A DNA stretch of 43,863 bases, taken from contig JAUWLR010000006.1 of NCBI GenBank assembly GCA_030613615.1, positions 1 to 43,863 of the forward strand, read 5' to 3'. This document shows positions 27,672-38,014 of the stretch, piece after piece. Under the pieces are notes generated by a model. That model saw nothing but the letters and a program-made list of their open reading frames with translations. It had not been told where the DNA came from and ran no database searches. Both the position numbers and the translations under genes were made by a program. This stretch comes from Candidatus Eiseniibacteriota bacterium (GTDB taxonomy: Bacteria > Joyebacterota > Joyebacteria > Joyebacterales > Joyebacteraceae). Positions within the stretch are counted from its first letter, which is position 1. Each line of letters begins with the position of its first letter.

Positions 27672-29195
27672 ATGAGCGGCGGGCCTGTTCTCGTCAGGGG
27701 GCGGACGCATCCGATGGACCGTCCCGGGCGCGTGCTGGACTGGATGCTGATCGACTCCGGGCGCATCGCGGCGGTCGGTTGTGGCGAGCCCCCGGACGAC
27801 CTGCCCGGTTCGCAGGCCCCGCGCGACCTGCGCCCGAAGACCATCATCCCGGCGCTCCACGACTGCCACGTGCACTTCCTGCAGACCGGCCTCATGGACC
27901 TCGACGTCGACCTCGGTTCCACCTCACGCTTCGACGACATGCTGTCGCTCCTTGCGGATGCGGCGTCGCGTCACGACGGGAGCATCCTGCGGGCCCACTC
28001 GTTCGACCCCGACCTCATGTCGGACGGGCGGTATCCGACCATGGCCGAGCTGGACGCCATCTCGTCGACCGTGCCGATACTCGTCAAGCGGCGCGACGGC
28101 CACTCCGGAGTGGTCAACTCCCCGGCCTGGAAACTCCTGTCGCTCCCCGAGGATACGAGCGGTGTGGAGGTGGACGAGGCTGGGCTTCCCACGGGCACGC
28201 TGCGGGCCCAGGCCTACACCTTCGCCATTCGCAGGGTGGAGAGCTTCCTGACGCGCGACGAGCGTGTGGAGTGTTTCCAGCGCGCGGCGGCGCTGGCGGT
28301 CACGCGGGGCATCGGCGTGGTGCACGCACTGGCCGGCAGCAAGGACCCCTCGAACACGGACGTCGAGCTGCTGCTGGAGGTCCAGAACGAGCTTCCCATC
28401 GACACGGTGGTCTACTCTCAGATGGAGGACGTCGACAGAGTGGTCGCGCTGGGACTACCGAGAATCGGCGGTTGCCTGCTTCTCGACGGCTCCTTCAGTT
28501 CGGGGACCGCCGCTCTCGCCGAGCCGTACGCTGACAGAGAGGGCACCGGTGTTCTCTACTACGAGGACGAGCATCTCACGGCGTTCTTCCGCGGGGCCCA
28601 CGAACGGGGGCTGCAGCTCTCGGTCCACGCTCTGGGCGAGCGCGCGATCGGCCAGGCCATACGCTGCTATCGCGCGGCAGCAGGCTCGGAGACGCGCGAG
28701 GCGAGGCACAGGATCGAACACTGCGAGCTGCCAAGCGACGCCCACATCGCGGCGATCGCCGGGTCGGGTATCCTCCCGTGCGTGCAGCCGACGTTCGAGT
28801 TTCTGTGGGGCGGGCCCGGCGGGATGATCGAGAAGCGGCTGGGGGCAGCCAGGGCTGCCCGGACCAACCCTCACAGGACCATGCTTGCGGCCGGGATCCC
28901 CCTCGCCGGGGGCTCCGATTCGTACGTCACCCCGATGGACTCGCTGCTGGGCATCCACTCGGCCGTCAACCGGCCGAACGAGTCGGAGCGGGTGTCCGTC
29001 TTCGACGCCGTGGGGCTCTTCACGAGCGGGGCGGCGAGGGCTTCGTTCGATGAGTCGAAACGGGGGACGCTGGAGGTGGGGAAGGAAGCCAGCTTCACCG
29101 TTCTCGATGATGACCCGTTCGATGTTCGTCCCGAGACCATCAAGGACATCGGTGTCGCGGCTCTCTATATCAGGGGAGAGAAGGTGGGGGTCTAG
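27672..29195 (+). CDS. amidohydrolase, YtcJ-like
   Basis: '[13 protein letters not shown]', '[12 protein letters not shown]', '[12 protein letters not shown]', '[16 protein letters not shown]'. Confidence 0.88.
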   Translation: MSGGPVLVRGRTHPMDRPGRVLDWMLIDSGRIAAVGCGEPPDDLPGSQAPRDLRPKTIIPALHDCHVHFLQTGLMDLDVDLGSTSRFDDMLSLLADAASRHDGSILRAHSFDPDLMSDGRYPTMAELDAISSTVPILVKRRDGHSGVVNSPAWKLLSLPEDTSGVEVDEAGLPTGTLRAQAYTFAIRRVESFLTRDERVECFQRAAALAVTRGIGVVHALAGSKDPSNTDVELLLEVQNELPIDTVVYSQMEDVDRVVALGLPRIGGCLLLDGSFSSGTAALAEPYADREGTGVLYYEDEHLTAFFRGAHERGLQLSVHALGERAIGQAIRCYRAAAGSETREARHRIEHCELPSDAHIAAIAGSGILPCVQPTFEFLWGGPGGMIEKRLGAARAARTNPHRTMLAAGIPLAGGSDSYVTPMDSLLGIHSAVNRPNESERVSVFDAVGLFTSGAARASFDESKRGTLEVGKEASFTVLDDDPFDVRPETIKDIGVAALYIRGEKVGV

Positions 29196-30352
29196 CGTTC
29201 CGTCCGGGCCGGCGGGAAGAAGACGTCGTGGAGCGCCCCGAGGACCCTTCTTGCGCCATCTGGCCTGACAGCCACCACCGTCGACCGCCCTCTCGAGACC
29301 ATCGCCAGCAGATCCTCGTCGGCGCTCGTTACGGCCGCTGAGACGGCTGCCGCGGAGACGGCTGATCCCGCACTGCTGCCAACCGCGCAGATAAGGTCCG
29401 CCCGGCGGGCCGACATGCTCCCGTCGCTCCGCTCGAGGAGTTCCTCCATGGCCACTCTCTCGACAGCGACCAAAGTCTGATCCCCGAGTGTCAGGACGAA
29501 CTTCACACGGTCCGACAGCTCCCCGATCTCTGCCGCGGCGGTGGCCGGCATGCGTTCCCACGTCAAGAGCTCGACATCCTCGAGCAGAGAGAGCCCGGTG
29601 ATCGGGGGACACGGAGGTGTGGGCTCATCGAGAACTATCGTGCCCGCGGTGTCGGACACGCTCTTGCGGACGTGGAGCGTGATGCCGTTCTCCTCCGCGA
29701 GCCGCACGGCATCCTCCTTGAGGACGGTCGCACCGTACCGCGCCAGTTCGCTCATGTCCTCGAACGAGATCTCGGTGATCTTCCTGGCTGCCGGGACGGT
29801 GTTCGGGTCCGCCGTGTATACGCCGTCGACGTCCGTCAGGATCTCGCAGCGTTCGGCGCCCAGCGCCGCGGCCAGCGCGACGGCGGTCGTATCGGACCCA
29901 CCTCTGCCCAGGGTTGTCACGTCCTTCGCCGTGCTCACGCCCTGGAACCCACCGACTACAACGACGTTGCCGGACGCAAGCTCGCGAACCACTCTGTCGG
30001 GACGCACCTCCAGGATACGAGCGTCCGTGTGCTTCGTGTCCGTGATGATGCCTACCTGAGAGCCGGTGAAGGAGATCGCGGGGCAGCCGATCGAGTTGAG
30101 TGCTATAGCGAGAAGCGACATCGATATCCGCTCGCCCGCCGTCATCAGCATGTCCAGCTCGCGCTGGTTCGGCTCGGCCGCCAGTGCCGTGGCGTCTCTG
30201 AGCAGTGAGTCGGTCGTGCCTCCCGGGGCCGAGACGACCACGACCACATCGTGACCGCTCCCTCTGAGCGCGGCGAGCCTTTCGGCGATCGCGACGATCT
30301 TCTCGCGACCGTCGATCGATGTGCCGCCGTACTTCTGAACGATGGTGGACAC
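29192..30352 (-). CDS. aspartate kinase
   Basis: 'VQKYGGTSI', '[37 protein letters not shown]'; C-terminal ACT-like region. Confidence 0.92.
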   Translation of the reverse strand: MSTIVQKYGGTSIDGREKIVAIAERLAALRGSGHDVVVVVSAPGGTTDSLLRDATALAAEPNQRELDMLMTAGERISMSLLAIALNSIGCPAISFTGSQVGIITDTKHTDARILEVRPDRVVRELASGNVVVVGGFQGVSTAKDVTTLGRGGSDTTAVALAAALGAERCEILTDVDGVYTADPNTVPAARKITEISFEDMSELARYGATVLKEDAVRLAEENGITLHVRKSVSDTAGTIVLDEPTPPCPPITGLSLLEDVELLTWERMPATAAAEIGELSDRVKFVLTLGDQTLVAVERVAMEELLERSDGSMSARRADLICAVGSSAGSAVSAAAVSAAVTSADEDLLAMVSRGRSTVVAVRPDGARRVLGALHDVFFPPARTER

Positions 30353-30569
30353 GAGGCTCCCGCTTCTCTGTTCGGGCCGTTGGTGGTTGTTGCTATTCCT
30401 CTACCACATCGCGTCTGACGGGTCAACGGGCGCGTTGCTTCGGTCCGGGGAGCTTCTCCCTGGCGCCTGCTCGCGGCGTGACAGCCGCCGACCCGCGCGG
30501 GTACGCTCGTGGTGGAGGATCCCACGAGATGGACACATCACTGATTCCTTAGAACGGCGGAGGCGTGAG

Positions 30570-31952
30570 ATGGCAGAGCGATTCGACCTGGCCGTGATCG
30601 GCGGCGGCCCCGGCGGGTACGTGGCGGCGATACGAGCAGCGCAGCTGGGCCTCAGAGTCGCCCTCGTGGAGAAGGAACAGTTGGGCGGTGTCTGCCTCAA
30701 TCGGGGCTGCATTCCCACGAAGGCGCTCCTGGCGAGTGCCGGGGTGTTCTCGGCGCTCGGGCGTGCCGGTGAATTCGGTGTGAAGGTCGAGGGCGTTAAG
30801 GCGGACGTTCCCGCGATGTTCAGGCGCAAGGACGAAGTGGTCGCGCGCCTCCGCGGTGGCGTTGAGACGCTTCTCAGGAAGCGGAAGGTCACGGTCTACG
30901 ATGGGGTAGGGTCGATCGCGGAGCCCGGTATCATCGGCGTCGAAGGGCCCGACGGCACCGTCGCCGTCGAGTGCGAGCGGATCATCCTCGCGACGGGATC
31001 GACGCCGCTCGTGCCGGAGACGTTTCCCTGCGACGGCAGGGTCGTCGTCACAACGCGCGAGGCGCTGGAGTCTCCTCACATGCCGGACGACGTGCTCATC
31101 ATCGGTGCGGGAGCGGTCGGCTGCGAATTCGCGGGCTTCTACTCGTCGCTGGGTCTCTCCGTAACGCTGGTCGAGATGCTTCCCGATATGCTTCCCGGTG
31201 AGGACCGGTCCGCTGTCAGGCTGCTTCTGGCAGCGATGAGAAAGCGGGGCGTGGATGTCCGCACGGCCACGAAGGTGGAGTCGATCGAGGTCACGGGGGA
31301 CACCGCCCTGACGACGCTGTCGGACGGGACGGCCGTCGAGACCGGGCGCGTGCTCCTGGCCATGGGGCGCCGTCCCAGCTCCGGCGGCTCCGGCATCCCC
31401 GAGGCCGGTATCGAGGTCGAGCGCCGTGCGGTCGTCGTCAACGAGAAGATGGAGACCTCGCGGCCGGGCGTCTACGCGATCGGTGACCTGGTGGGAGGGT
31501 GGCTGCTGGCACACGTTGCCTCCCGTGAGGGCATCGTGGCCGCGACCAACGCCGCGGGGCGGGACCTCGCGATGAGCTACCGCGCCGTGCCCAGATGCAC
31601 CTTCACCAGGCCTGAGATCGCCAGCGTCGGGATCACCGAGGCGGTAGCTTCGAGCCAAGACCTCGAGCTCTCCTCCGGGAGGTTCCCGTTCGCCGCCTCG
31701 GGTAGGGCGCTGGCCAAGGGCGAGGCCCAGGGGTTCGTGAAGATCCTCTGCGACGCGGCGAGCGGACGCGTGGTCGGGGGGGTGGTCGTCGGTCCCCACG
31801 CGTCGGACCTGATCCACGAGGTTGCGCTTGCCGTCGAGGCGGAACTCTCGTTCGACAAGTTGGCGGGTATGATACACGCACACCCCACGCTCGCGGAATT
31901 GGTCATGGAAGCCGCCGAGGCCGTCGAGGGTCTGAGCATTCACTCCGGTTAG
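30570..31952 (+). CDS. lpdA: dihydrolipoyl dehydrogenase
   Basis: 'DLAVIGGGPGGYVAAIRAAQLGLRVALVEKEQLGGVCLNRGCIPTKALL' redox-active CxxxxC; ORF opens at 30342, ATG 30570 fits. Confidence 0.93.
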   Translation: MAERFDLAVIGGGPGGYVAAIRAAQLGLRVALVEKEQLGGVCLNRGCIPTKALLASAGVFSALGRAGEFGVKVEGVKADVPAMFRRKDEVVARLRGGVETLLRKRKVTVYDGVGSIAEPGIIGVEGPDGTVAVECERIILATGSTPLVPETFPCDGRVVVTTREALESPHMPDDVLIIGAGAVGCEFAGFYSSLGLSVTLVEMLPDMLPGEDRSAVRLLLAAMRKRGVDVRTATKVESIEVTGDTALTTLSDGTAVETGRVLLAMGRRPSSGGSGIPEAGIEVERRAVVVNEKMETSRPGVYAIGDLVGGWLLAHVASREGIVAATNAAGRDLAMSYRAVPRCTFTRPEIASVGITEAVASSQDLELSSGRFPFAASGRALAKGEAQGFVKILCDAASGRVVGGVVVGPHASDLIHEVALAVEAELSFDKLAGMIHAHPTLAELVMEAAEAVEGLSIHSG

Positions 31953-32018
31953 CCGCCTGAAGTCGCGGGGGTGGGGAGGAACTGAAGCGCTCCCCCGGCG
32001 CCCCGCCCGCGGACGTGC

Positions 32019-32046
32019 GAACGCCGGGACCATCGTCCCGGCGTTC
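32019..32046. terminator. hairpin between convergent lpdA and minus-strand gene
   Basis: GAACGCCGGGAC-CATC-GTCCCGGCGTTC perfect 12-bp stem; no clear T-tract. Confidence 0.5.
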
Positions 32047-32078
32047 ACATATCTGGAAGAATCGATCTGTCGCTGTTC

Positions 32079-32588
32079 CTACTCTATGCAGCCCTTGCGC
32101 TTGAGCATTGCTATGCGCGACTCGAGATCGTAGAGCTTGACGATAACGTCGGTGATCGGGTCCAGTCTGGTTCTCGGCACGCACTTGCTGTAGATGGCGT
32201 GCTGAAGGGCGGCCGTGCTCTCCTTGAGGAGCACGTTCTCCATCACCAGTTCGTCGGTAGGCGGAACGAACCACAGGTCTATCGTGATGTCGTTGCCGTA
32301 GTCGATGAGCTCTGTGAACTCGAAACCGCCGTCCGACGACGTCAGCTGCTCCGTCGCCAGAAGCCCGCCCATGTACAGCTTGACGTTCACATCCAGTAGC
32401 GGTCGGCCCTTCTCGTCGACCACCAGTCCCGTGATGGTCGTCTCACTCTTCCCGGCGAATCCGCTGCGGACGGCCGCCGGCATGCCGGTCGACGGCGTGG
32501 CCGGGATGGTGTCGGTAGGACCCACGGCCAGCGCGGGAAGCGACATCACCACGAGCACCGCAAGGACCAAAGCAAGAATCCTCTTCAT
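32079..32588 (-). CDS. secreted protein with carboxypeptidase-like regulatory/transthyretin-like domain
   Basis: signal peptide MKRILALVLAVLVVMSLPALAVG; 'GLVVDEKGRPLLDVNVKLYMGG'; ORF opens at 32600. Confidence 0.7.
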   Translation of the reverse strand: MKRILALVLAVLVVMSLPALAVGPTDTIPATPSTGMPAAVRSGFAGKSETTITGLVVDEKGRPLLDVNVKLYMGGLLATEQLTSSDGGFEFTELIDYGNDITIDLWFVPPTDELVMENVLLKESTAALQHAIYSKCVPRTRLDPITDVIVKLYDLESRIAMLKRKGCIE

Positions 32589-32637
32589 ATGCCGTGCCAC
32601 CTTTCCCTTTTCCGGAGTCCGTTGCTCTCAGGGAGGA

Positions 32638-32667
32638 ACCGTAGCAGGCGCGTGGTGCCCCTGTCAA
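32638..32667 (-). promoter_or_regulatory. candidate promoter TTGACA-N18-TACGGT
   Basis: minus strand TTGACA (32667-32662) and TACGGT (32643-32638). Confidence 0.35.
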
Positions 32668-32689
32668 CGTCTAAAGGTTCCAACACGGC

Positions 32690-32718
32690 TTGTTGAAGGC
32701 CCTGAGCGATGATATACT
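32690..32718 (+). promoter_or_regulatory. candidate promoter TTGTTG-N17-TATACT
   Basis: TATACT 32713-32718 ends 8 bp before ATG 32727. Confidence 0.5.
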
Positions 32719-32726
32719 GCGGTCTC

Positions 32727-33785
32727 ATGAGACAGGTCACGCGCAGAAGCTGCACGGCCGGGAGAGCGCCGGCCCTCACGCTGGCCCTCGCCTTCGTGCT
32801 CGTGCTTCCCGTGCCGGCGTTCCCGGTCGGGAGCGTCAGCACGGTTTCGCCTCGCCCGATGGCCATGGGCGGGGCCTTCATGGCCGTCGACGACGAGCTT
32901 GCCGCGATGGCCTGGAATCCGGCCGGCTTCATCCCGCCGCACTGCGGAAGCGGGGCCGACTTCCGCGTCCACGTCAACATCCTCGGAGCGCCCGCCATTC
33001 TGGGTGAGACCGGGCTCCTGACCGGCGCGGAGTCCGAGCCCTTCGCCTCGCTGTCTGCCATCGAGAAGCTGTCGGTCGCCGTCGGTGCCATCGCGAAGGG
33101 TGTGACCGTTCGGATGGGCGGTGTGGCCGTGGGCGTTCTTCTTCTCGAGGAGCACCTGGACCCCGATGGGCTGGCCGACGCGAAGGGGCTCGCCGACGCA
33201 AGCGATCTCCTGAGCGCGTACTACACAACGTTCGCGGTTGCGTTCCAGCTGGCCCCCAGCGTGGTCATAGGAGGAAGCGAGATCATCCTCTCCGGGTGGG
33301 ACGTTCCGGGCGAGCGAAAGAACGGGTCCGGCCGCGCCTACGGAGCGCTCCTTCGCCCCAATGCGAGGGTGACCCTCGGACTGACGTACCTGGATCTGCC
33401 GGGCGATTTCGATCACTACCGGCTTGCGGTCGAGGGCCTTGGGTCACGCACGATGAACGCGGGACTTGCCTATCGCCCGCTGGACGAGCTGCTCCTGACG
33501 TTCGATCTTCGCGACCTCTCCGAGAGGCACCCCGAGACCTCACTTGAGCCTCGCATCGGTCTGGAGTGGAATCTCTGGGGCAAGGGCGCCGTGAGAGCCG
33601 GGGCCTTCCGTGAAGACAGCGGCGAAAGCAACGTCCTATCACTGGGCATGGGTTCGATCCCGGCGGCCGCGTGCCCGCGGAGCGGCCGGACGCCCGGGGG
33701 AGACCCCTTCGTTCTGAACTACACGATTCTTCTCAAGGAGGATGCCTCGCCGAGACACCTGCTCTCTGTGCTTCTGCACTTCTGA
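32727..33785 (+). CDS. PorV/UPF0164-like outer membrane barrel protein
   Basis: signal peptide; 'STVSPRPMAMGGAFMAVDDELAAMAWNPAGF'; C-terminal F; ORF opens at 32709. Confidence 0.75.
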   Translation: MRQVTRRSCTAGRAPALTLALAFVLVLPVPAFPVGSVSTVSPRPMAMGGAFMAVDDELAAMAWNPAGFIPPHCGSGADFRVHVNILGAPAILGETGLLTGAESEPFASLSAIEKLSVAVGAIAKGVTVRMGGVAVGVLLLEEHLDPDGLADAKGLADASDLLSAYYTTFAVAFQLAPSVVIGGSEIILSGWDVPGERKNGSGRAYGALLRPNARVTLGLTYLDLPGDFDHYRLAVEGLGSRTMNAGLAYRPLDELLLTFDLRDLSERHPETSLEPRIGLEWNLWGKGAVRAGAFREDSGESNVLSLGMGSIPAAACPRSGRTPGGDPFVLNYTILLKEDASPRHLLSVLLHF

Positions 33786-33973
33786 GGCTGGAACGCGTGC
33801 GATGGCGCGGCGGGCGACCAACGGCGCGCGGAGCAGCTCGGCCTTCGCGGTCGCGACGACGGCCCGCGGAGCGGCCGGATTCCGCTTGACACCACGACAC
33901 TGGAGCGTTGTATCCTCGGGCGAAATATGCAGATTAGGTGCCCGCTCTCGTAACGGAACAAAGGGGAGCCTGG

Positions 33974-35629
33974 ATGTATAGAACGAACCCGGCACGGCCG
34001 GCCGCGGCGGTCCTGGTGCTTGTATGGGCGCTGGCCGTTCCGGCCGCGGGCGGGCTCATCTCAGACGTCGGGGCTATCCCGAATCCGTTCTCACCGAACG
34101 CCGACGGGGTTTTCGACTCGACCGCGATCTACTACTCGCTCTCGGATACGGCCGCCGTCGTTCTCTCTGTGGCCGACTCCGCCGGAGCCGGGCTCTGGAC
34201 TCTCTGGTCGGGCTGGGAGGACGAGGGCACGCACAGCCACTGGTGGGATGGATGGTTCGGAGACAGCCTGGCCGCAGACGGCGAATACCAGTTCCTGATC
34301 AAGGCCATACCGGAGTTCGGTCCTATCGAAGAGGCCGCCTTCTCCTTCGTCGTTGATACTGTAGCGCCGCCGCTTCACGATGTGGAGGTCGCGCCGAGCC
34401 GCTTCTCGCCGAACGGCGACGGTGTGGGGGACAGCCTGATGATCCGGTTCGAGGCCGGTATCTCCGAGCCCTCGGACCAGGTCCTGGTTACGGTTCTTGA
34501 CGAGGATGTCGAGCCCGTGCGGCTGGTCTACTCAGCCACCGGGGTCGCCTCCGCCGTCCTCTTCTGGAACGGCGCCGACGAGGCGGGCGCGGTCGCGTCT
34601 GACGGTTTCTTCTTCGTCAAGGTCGAGACCAGGGACGCGGCCGGGAACGGGGAGTGGTCGGGGGCACTGGTCGATCTCGACACGTCGCCGCCCGTACTCG
34701 GTGTTGACTACGCCGACACGACCACCATGGAGATCAGAGTGGACTCATCGGTCGCCGAGCTGACCGGATGGGCCTACGATCGAGCCGGCGTGGTGTCGGT
34801 CGAGCTGTCCGTCGACCAGGAGGAGTGGACCGAGGTCGCCGTGGGGCGCCCGGATACCGTCACCTGGGCGGGCAGCGTGGCGTGCACGTCCTGCGCTTCA
34901 GATTCGCTCGACGAAGTGCTCCAGGTCTTCGTGCGGGCCTACGACGGCACGCCGACCGCCGACGGCAGGGGCCACGTCAACGGTCCGTCAACGTCCGTCC
35001 CGATACTCTCGTTCGACGTGATCTTCGACGTGGCGCCGCCCGAGCACGTGTCCTCGACGGTGAGCGGTGGAGGCGACACCTTCGAGTCGGGTGAGACTAT
35101 CACGATCACCACCATGTGGGACGACACCGGCTACGACGTCACCGCGGACTTCAGTCAGGTGGACAGCGAATTCGACCCGGCCGACGTCAGCGTCTCGGAG
35201 ACCACGGGCGGGCGCTACACCGTCACATACGAGACCTCGGAAGCGAACTCGTTCGTGCCGGTGACAGACGCCCCGGTCGTCATTACCGCGACCGACTACT
35301 TCCTGAGAGCGGTCGCCGTCGAGGCGGTCACGGTGACCGTTCTTCCGGCCACCTCCGACGGTCCGACCGGCGCAATTGCCGTCGACGTCAACTCCTTCGA
35401 GCCTCTCGCCGGAGAGAGTGCCGTCATCACACTGGGGTCGTACGAGGGAACGGCCATGGTGCGCATCTACAACATGGCTGGAACGCATGTGAGGACGCTC
35501 GAGGGTGGTTCCCCCATCAACTGGGACGGGGACAACGATGCGGGCGATTCCGTCGCCAGCGGTGTGTACTTCCTTAGAGTTCAGGCTGGTGAGAGCGAAT
35601 CGGTCAAGAAGGTCGCCGTCATCAGGTAG
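33974..35629 (+). CDS. secreted protein with FlgD Ig-like / T9SS-like C-terminal domain
   Basis: 'GAIPNPFSPNADGVFDSTAIYYSLSD', 'SRFSPNGDGVGDSLMIRF', C-terminus 'VRIYNMAGTHVRTLEGGSPINWDGDNDAGDSVASGVYFLRVQAGESESVKKVAVIR'. Confidence 0.82.
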   Translation: MYRTNPARPAAAVLVLVWALAVPAAGGLISDVGAIPNPFSPNADGVFDSTAIYYSLSDTAAVVLSVADSAGAGLWTLWSGWEDEGTHSHWWDGWFGDSLAADGEYQFLIKAIPEFGPIEEAAFSFVVDTVAPPLHDVEVAPSRFSPNGDGVGDSLMIRFEAGISEPSDQVLVTVLDEDVEPVRLVYSATGVASAVLFWNGADEAGAVASDGFFFVKVETRDAAGNGEWSGALVDLDTSPPVLGVDYADTTTMEIRVDSSVAELTGWAYDRAGVVSVELSVDQEEWTEVAVGRPDTVTWAGSVACTSCASDSLDEVLQVFVRAYDGTPTADGRGHVNGPSTSVPILSFDVIFDVAPPEHVSSTVSGGGDTFESGETITITTMWDDTGYDVTADFSQVDSEFDPADVSVSETTGGRYTVTYETSEANSFVPVTDAPVVITATDYFLRAVAVEAVTVTVLPATSDGPTGAIAVDVNSFEPLAGESAVITLGSYEGTAMVRIYNMAGTHVRTLEGGSPINWDGDNDAGDSVASGVYFLRVQAGESESVKKVAVIR

Positions 35630-35652
35630 CGTGTAATCCGGGAGGGTACGGC

Positions 35653-37170
35653 ATGACGTCCAACAAACTCGCGATTCTCGTGGCTGTTCTTGTGGCGGTT
35701 CTGCCGCCGGCCTCTCTGGCGCAAGGGACGTCCGGGGCGCAGTTTCTCGGTGTGGGCATCGGGGCTCGCGCCGCGGCGATGGGTGGTGCATACACCTCCA
35801 TCGCTGACGACGGGACGGCGTTGCACTGGAATCCGGCGGGTCTCGCGCGCGTCGACGGACACCGGCTGACGCTTTCGCACGTCTCCTGGCTTCAAGGCGT
35901 GAAGTACAACTACGCGAGCTACGCCGCGCCGGCAGGGAGCGACGCGGGCATCGGGGGCGCGCTCGAGCAGGGTGGGGCCAAGTCCTGGGATAACACGGGC
36001 GAGGGTTCGTTCGAATCGGGCGACTTCGCCGGCATTGTGGGCTACGGCAGGCGCATGTCCGCCGACGTCGGCGTGGGAGCGGATCTCAAGTTCCTTTCGA
36101 GTTCGCTGGGTGACCATGGGGCATCGTCCTACGCCGTTGATCTGGGCGTGCTCTACAGCGTGAACGACAACACGAGTGTCGGAGCGGCCGTCCGGAACCT
36201 GGGTCCGGGACTGACCTTCGAAAGCGGCACCGATCCTCTGCCTGTGACGATGACGGTGGGGGGATCGTACCTGTGGCACGGTGTTCTGATGTCGATGGAC
36301 CTGGAGAAGGTCAATGACCTCGGTGCCACGACTCGTATCGGCGCCGAGTACGCGCCCGTCCGGTACCTGGCCTTGAGGGGAGGCTGGATCGGAGGCGAAG
36401 AAACGGCGTTGTCCGGCCTGACCGGCGGTGTCGGTCTCAACTGGAACGAGCGGTGGGCGGTCGACTACGCGTACAGATCCTCCGATCTCGGCGGGACGCA
36501 CCAGTTCGCGTTGTCCGCCGGGTTCGGCGGCGCCTCCGGCAGCGGCCTCGCGGTTCCGGCGTCCGTGAGCGGCGAAGAGGACCCTCCCGTCATCGGGGTC
36601 CCGAAGTCGAACCTCGCCGTCATCGGGGAGCTGACCGAGGAAGTGATGGTGGAGGCCGTCGCGAAGATGGGGCTGCCCGACGGCTCGCGGCTGCATCTCA
36701 GGCAGGTCGACACCCACGACGCCAACTGGCTCGTCAAGTCGATCCTGCTCGAACAGCTGACCTCTCGCGGGCATGCGGTCAGGGCCGGACAGATGACGGC
36801 ATCAGAGGACCCGGACGACGCGGATGTGTACGAAATCGCATACCGGATCGTCTACTGCCAGACGTCGCTGCCGCGGTCATGGCGCGAGTGGGTGGTCGGC
36901 GCGCGCAAGTTCGAGCGCAGGACCGCCGTCGACATCCGATTTGAGCTCTCCGACTGGACAAAGACTATCGTCTGGGCAGGAGGCGTTCAGCGCGAGCGCC
37001 GCGAGATCATCTCGGGCGGACGCCTCGACGACCTCAAGGCGCCCGGGCAGGCGTTCGCTTCGCCCGAGTCGGAACAGAGCGGATGGGAGAAGATCTTTGA
37101 GCCCGTCATCGTGGCGGGCATCGTCGGCGGGCTCATCTACCTCTTCTACACGAGCAGGTCGACCGACTAG
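35653..37170 (+). CDS. PorV-like barrel fused to a C-terminal soluble domain and TM helix
   Basis: 'GVGIGARAAAMGGAYTSIADDGTALHWNPAGLARV'; then about 190 aa of non-barrel sequence ending 'IFEPVIVAGIVGGLIYLFYTSRSTD'. Confidence 0.8.
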   Translation: MTSNKLAILVAVLVAVLPPASLAQGTSGAQFLGVGIGARAAAMGGAYTSIADDGTALHWNPAGLARVDGHRLTLSHVSWLQGVKYNYASYAAPAGSDAGIGGALEQGGAKSWDNTGEGSFESGDFAGIVGYGRRMSADVGVGADLKFLSSSLGDHGASSYAVDLGVLYSVNDNTSVGAAVRNLGPGLTFESGTDPLPVTMTVGGSYLWHGVLMSMDLEKVNDLGATTRIGAEYAPVRYLALRGGWIGGEETALSGLTGGVGLNWNERWAVDYAYRSSDLGGTHQFALSAGFGGASGSGLAVPASVSGEEDPPVIGVPKSNLAVIGELTEEVMVEAVAKMGLPDGSRLHLRQVDTHDANWLVKSILLEQLTSRGHAVRAGQMTASEDPDDADVYEIAYRIVYCQTSLPRSWREWVVGARKFERRTAVDIRFELSDWTKTIVWAGGVQRERREIISGGRLDDLKAPGQAFASPESEQSGWEKIFEPVIVAGIVGGLIYLFYTSRSTD

Positions 37171-37223
37171 CTTACGCTGGAGCTCGTTCGCGAGCGGAGG
37201 GTGTTCACGTGGTTCACAACAGC

Positions 37224-37985
37224 ATGCCCCGGTTTGCGGGCGCCCTTCTTGTCGTCGCGCTGCTCGCTGCCGCACTTCTGGTGGCGGCAGGTTGCTCCTC
37301 GATGCCGGAACTCGGCGAGGCGACGGCCGAGGACACATACGCCTTCGGTGTGGCGGCGGCCGAACGCGGTGACTACACGCTGGCCATCGAGGTCTTCAAG
37401 CGCATCACTCTGGACACGCCGCTTCACGAGACGGCCGACGATGCGCTCCTCGCGCTCGCGGACGCTCACCGCGCGATCTCCGACTACGCGTCCGCCGAGG
37501 AGGCGTATCGAAGGCTCCTGTCGGACTACCCCCACTCATCGCTGGTGCCCGAGGCCGAGTACAAACTGGGTATGACGTTCTTGGATCAGGTGCTGCCCGC
37601 CGCGCTCGACCAGAGCATGACCGAGCAGGCCATCAGCCAGTTCGAGTACTTCCTTGCAGCGTTTCCTTCAAGCGGCTTCGTCGATGAGGCCGCCGAGAGG
37701 GTCCTCGAGCTAAGGACGAGGCTCGCGGCCAAGCGCTACGACAGCGCGACGCTGTACTTCAGCCTCCGCCAGCCGAAGGCGGCGCGCGTCTACCTCGAGT
37801 CCGTCATCGTGGAGTACCCCGATACCGTATGGGCGCGCGTGGCCCTGCTGGACAAGGCGAGGAGCTTCGCGGCCGAGGGGTCACGAGCGCTCGCGGAGGG
37901 TGAGTACCAGCGGCTCATGGAGTTGTATCCTGAGACGGAGGAGGCCCGCACGGCGGCCACTGAAAAAGCTGCCCTCTCGGGCTAG
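37224..37985 (+). CDS. BamD-like TPR lipoprotein
   Basis: lipobox 'ALLVAAGCSS'; TPR pattern 'AYRRLLSDYPHSSLVPEAEYKLGMTF'; ORF opens at GTG 37209. Confidence 0.8.
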   Translation: MPRFAGALLVVALLAAALLVAAGCSSMPELGEATAEDTYAFGVAAAERGDYTLAIEVFKRITLDTPLHETADDALLALADAHRAISDYASAEEAYRRLLSDYPHSSLVPEAEYKLGMTFLDQVLPAALDQSMTEQAISQFEYFLAAFPSSGFVDEAAERVLELRTRLAAKRYDSATLYFSLRQPKAARVYLESVIVEYPDTVWARVALLDKARSFAAEGSRALAEGEYQRLMELYPETEEARTAATEKAALSG

Positions 37986-38014
37986 CCGATTTCCTCCGGG
38001 GAGGAACGAACCAC

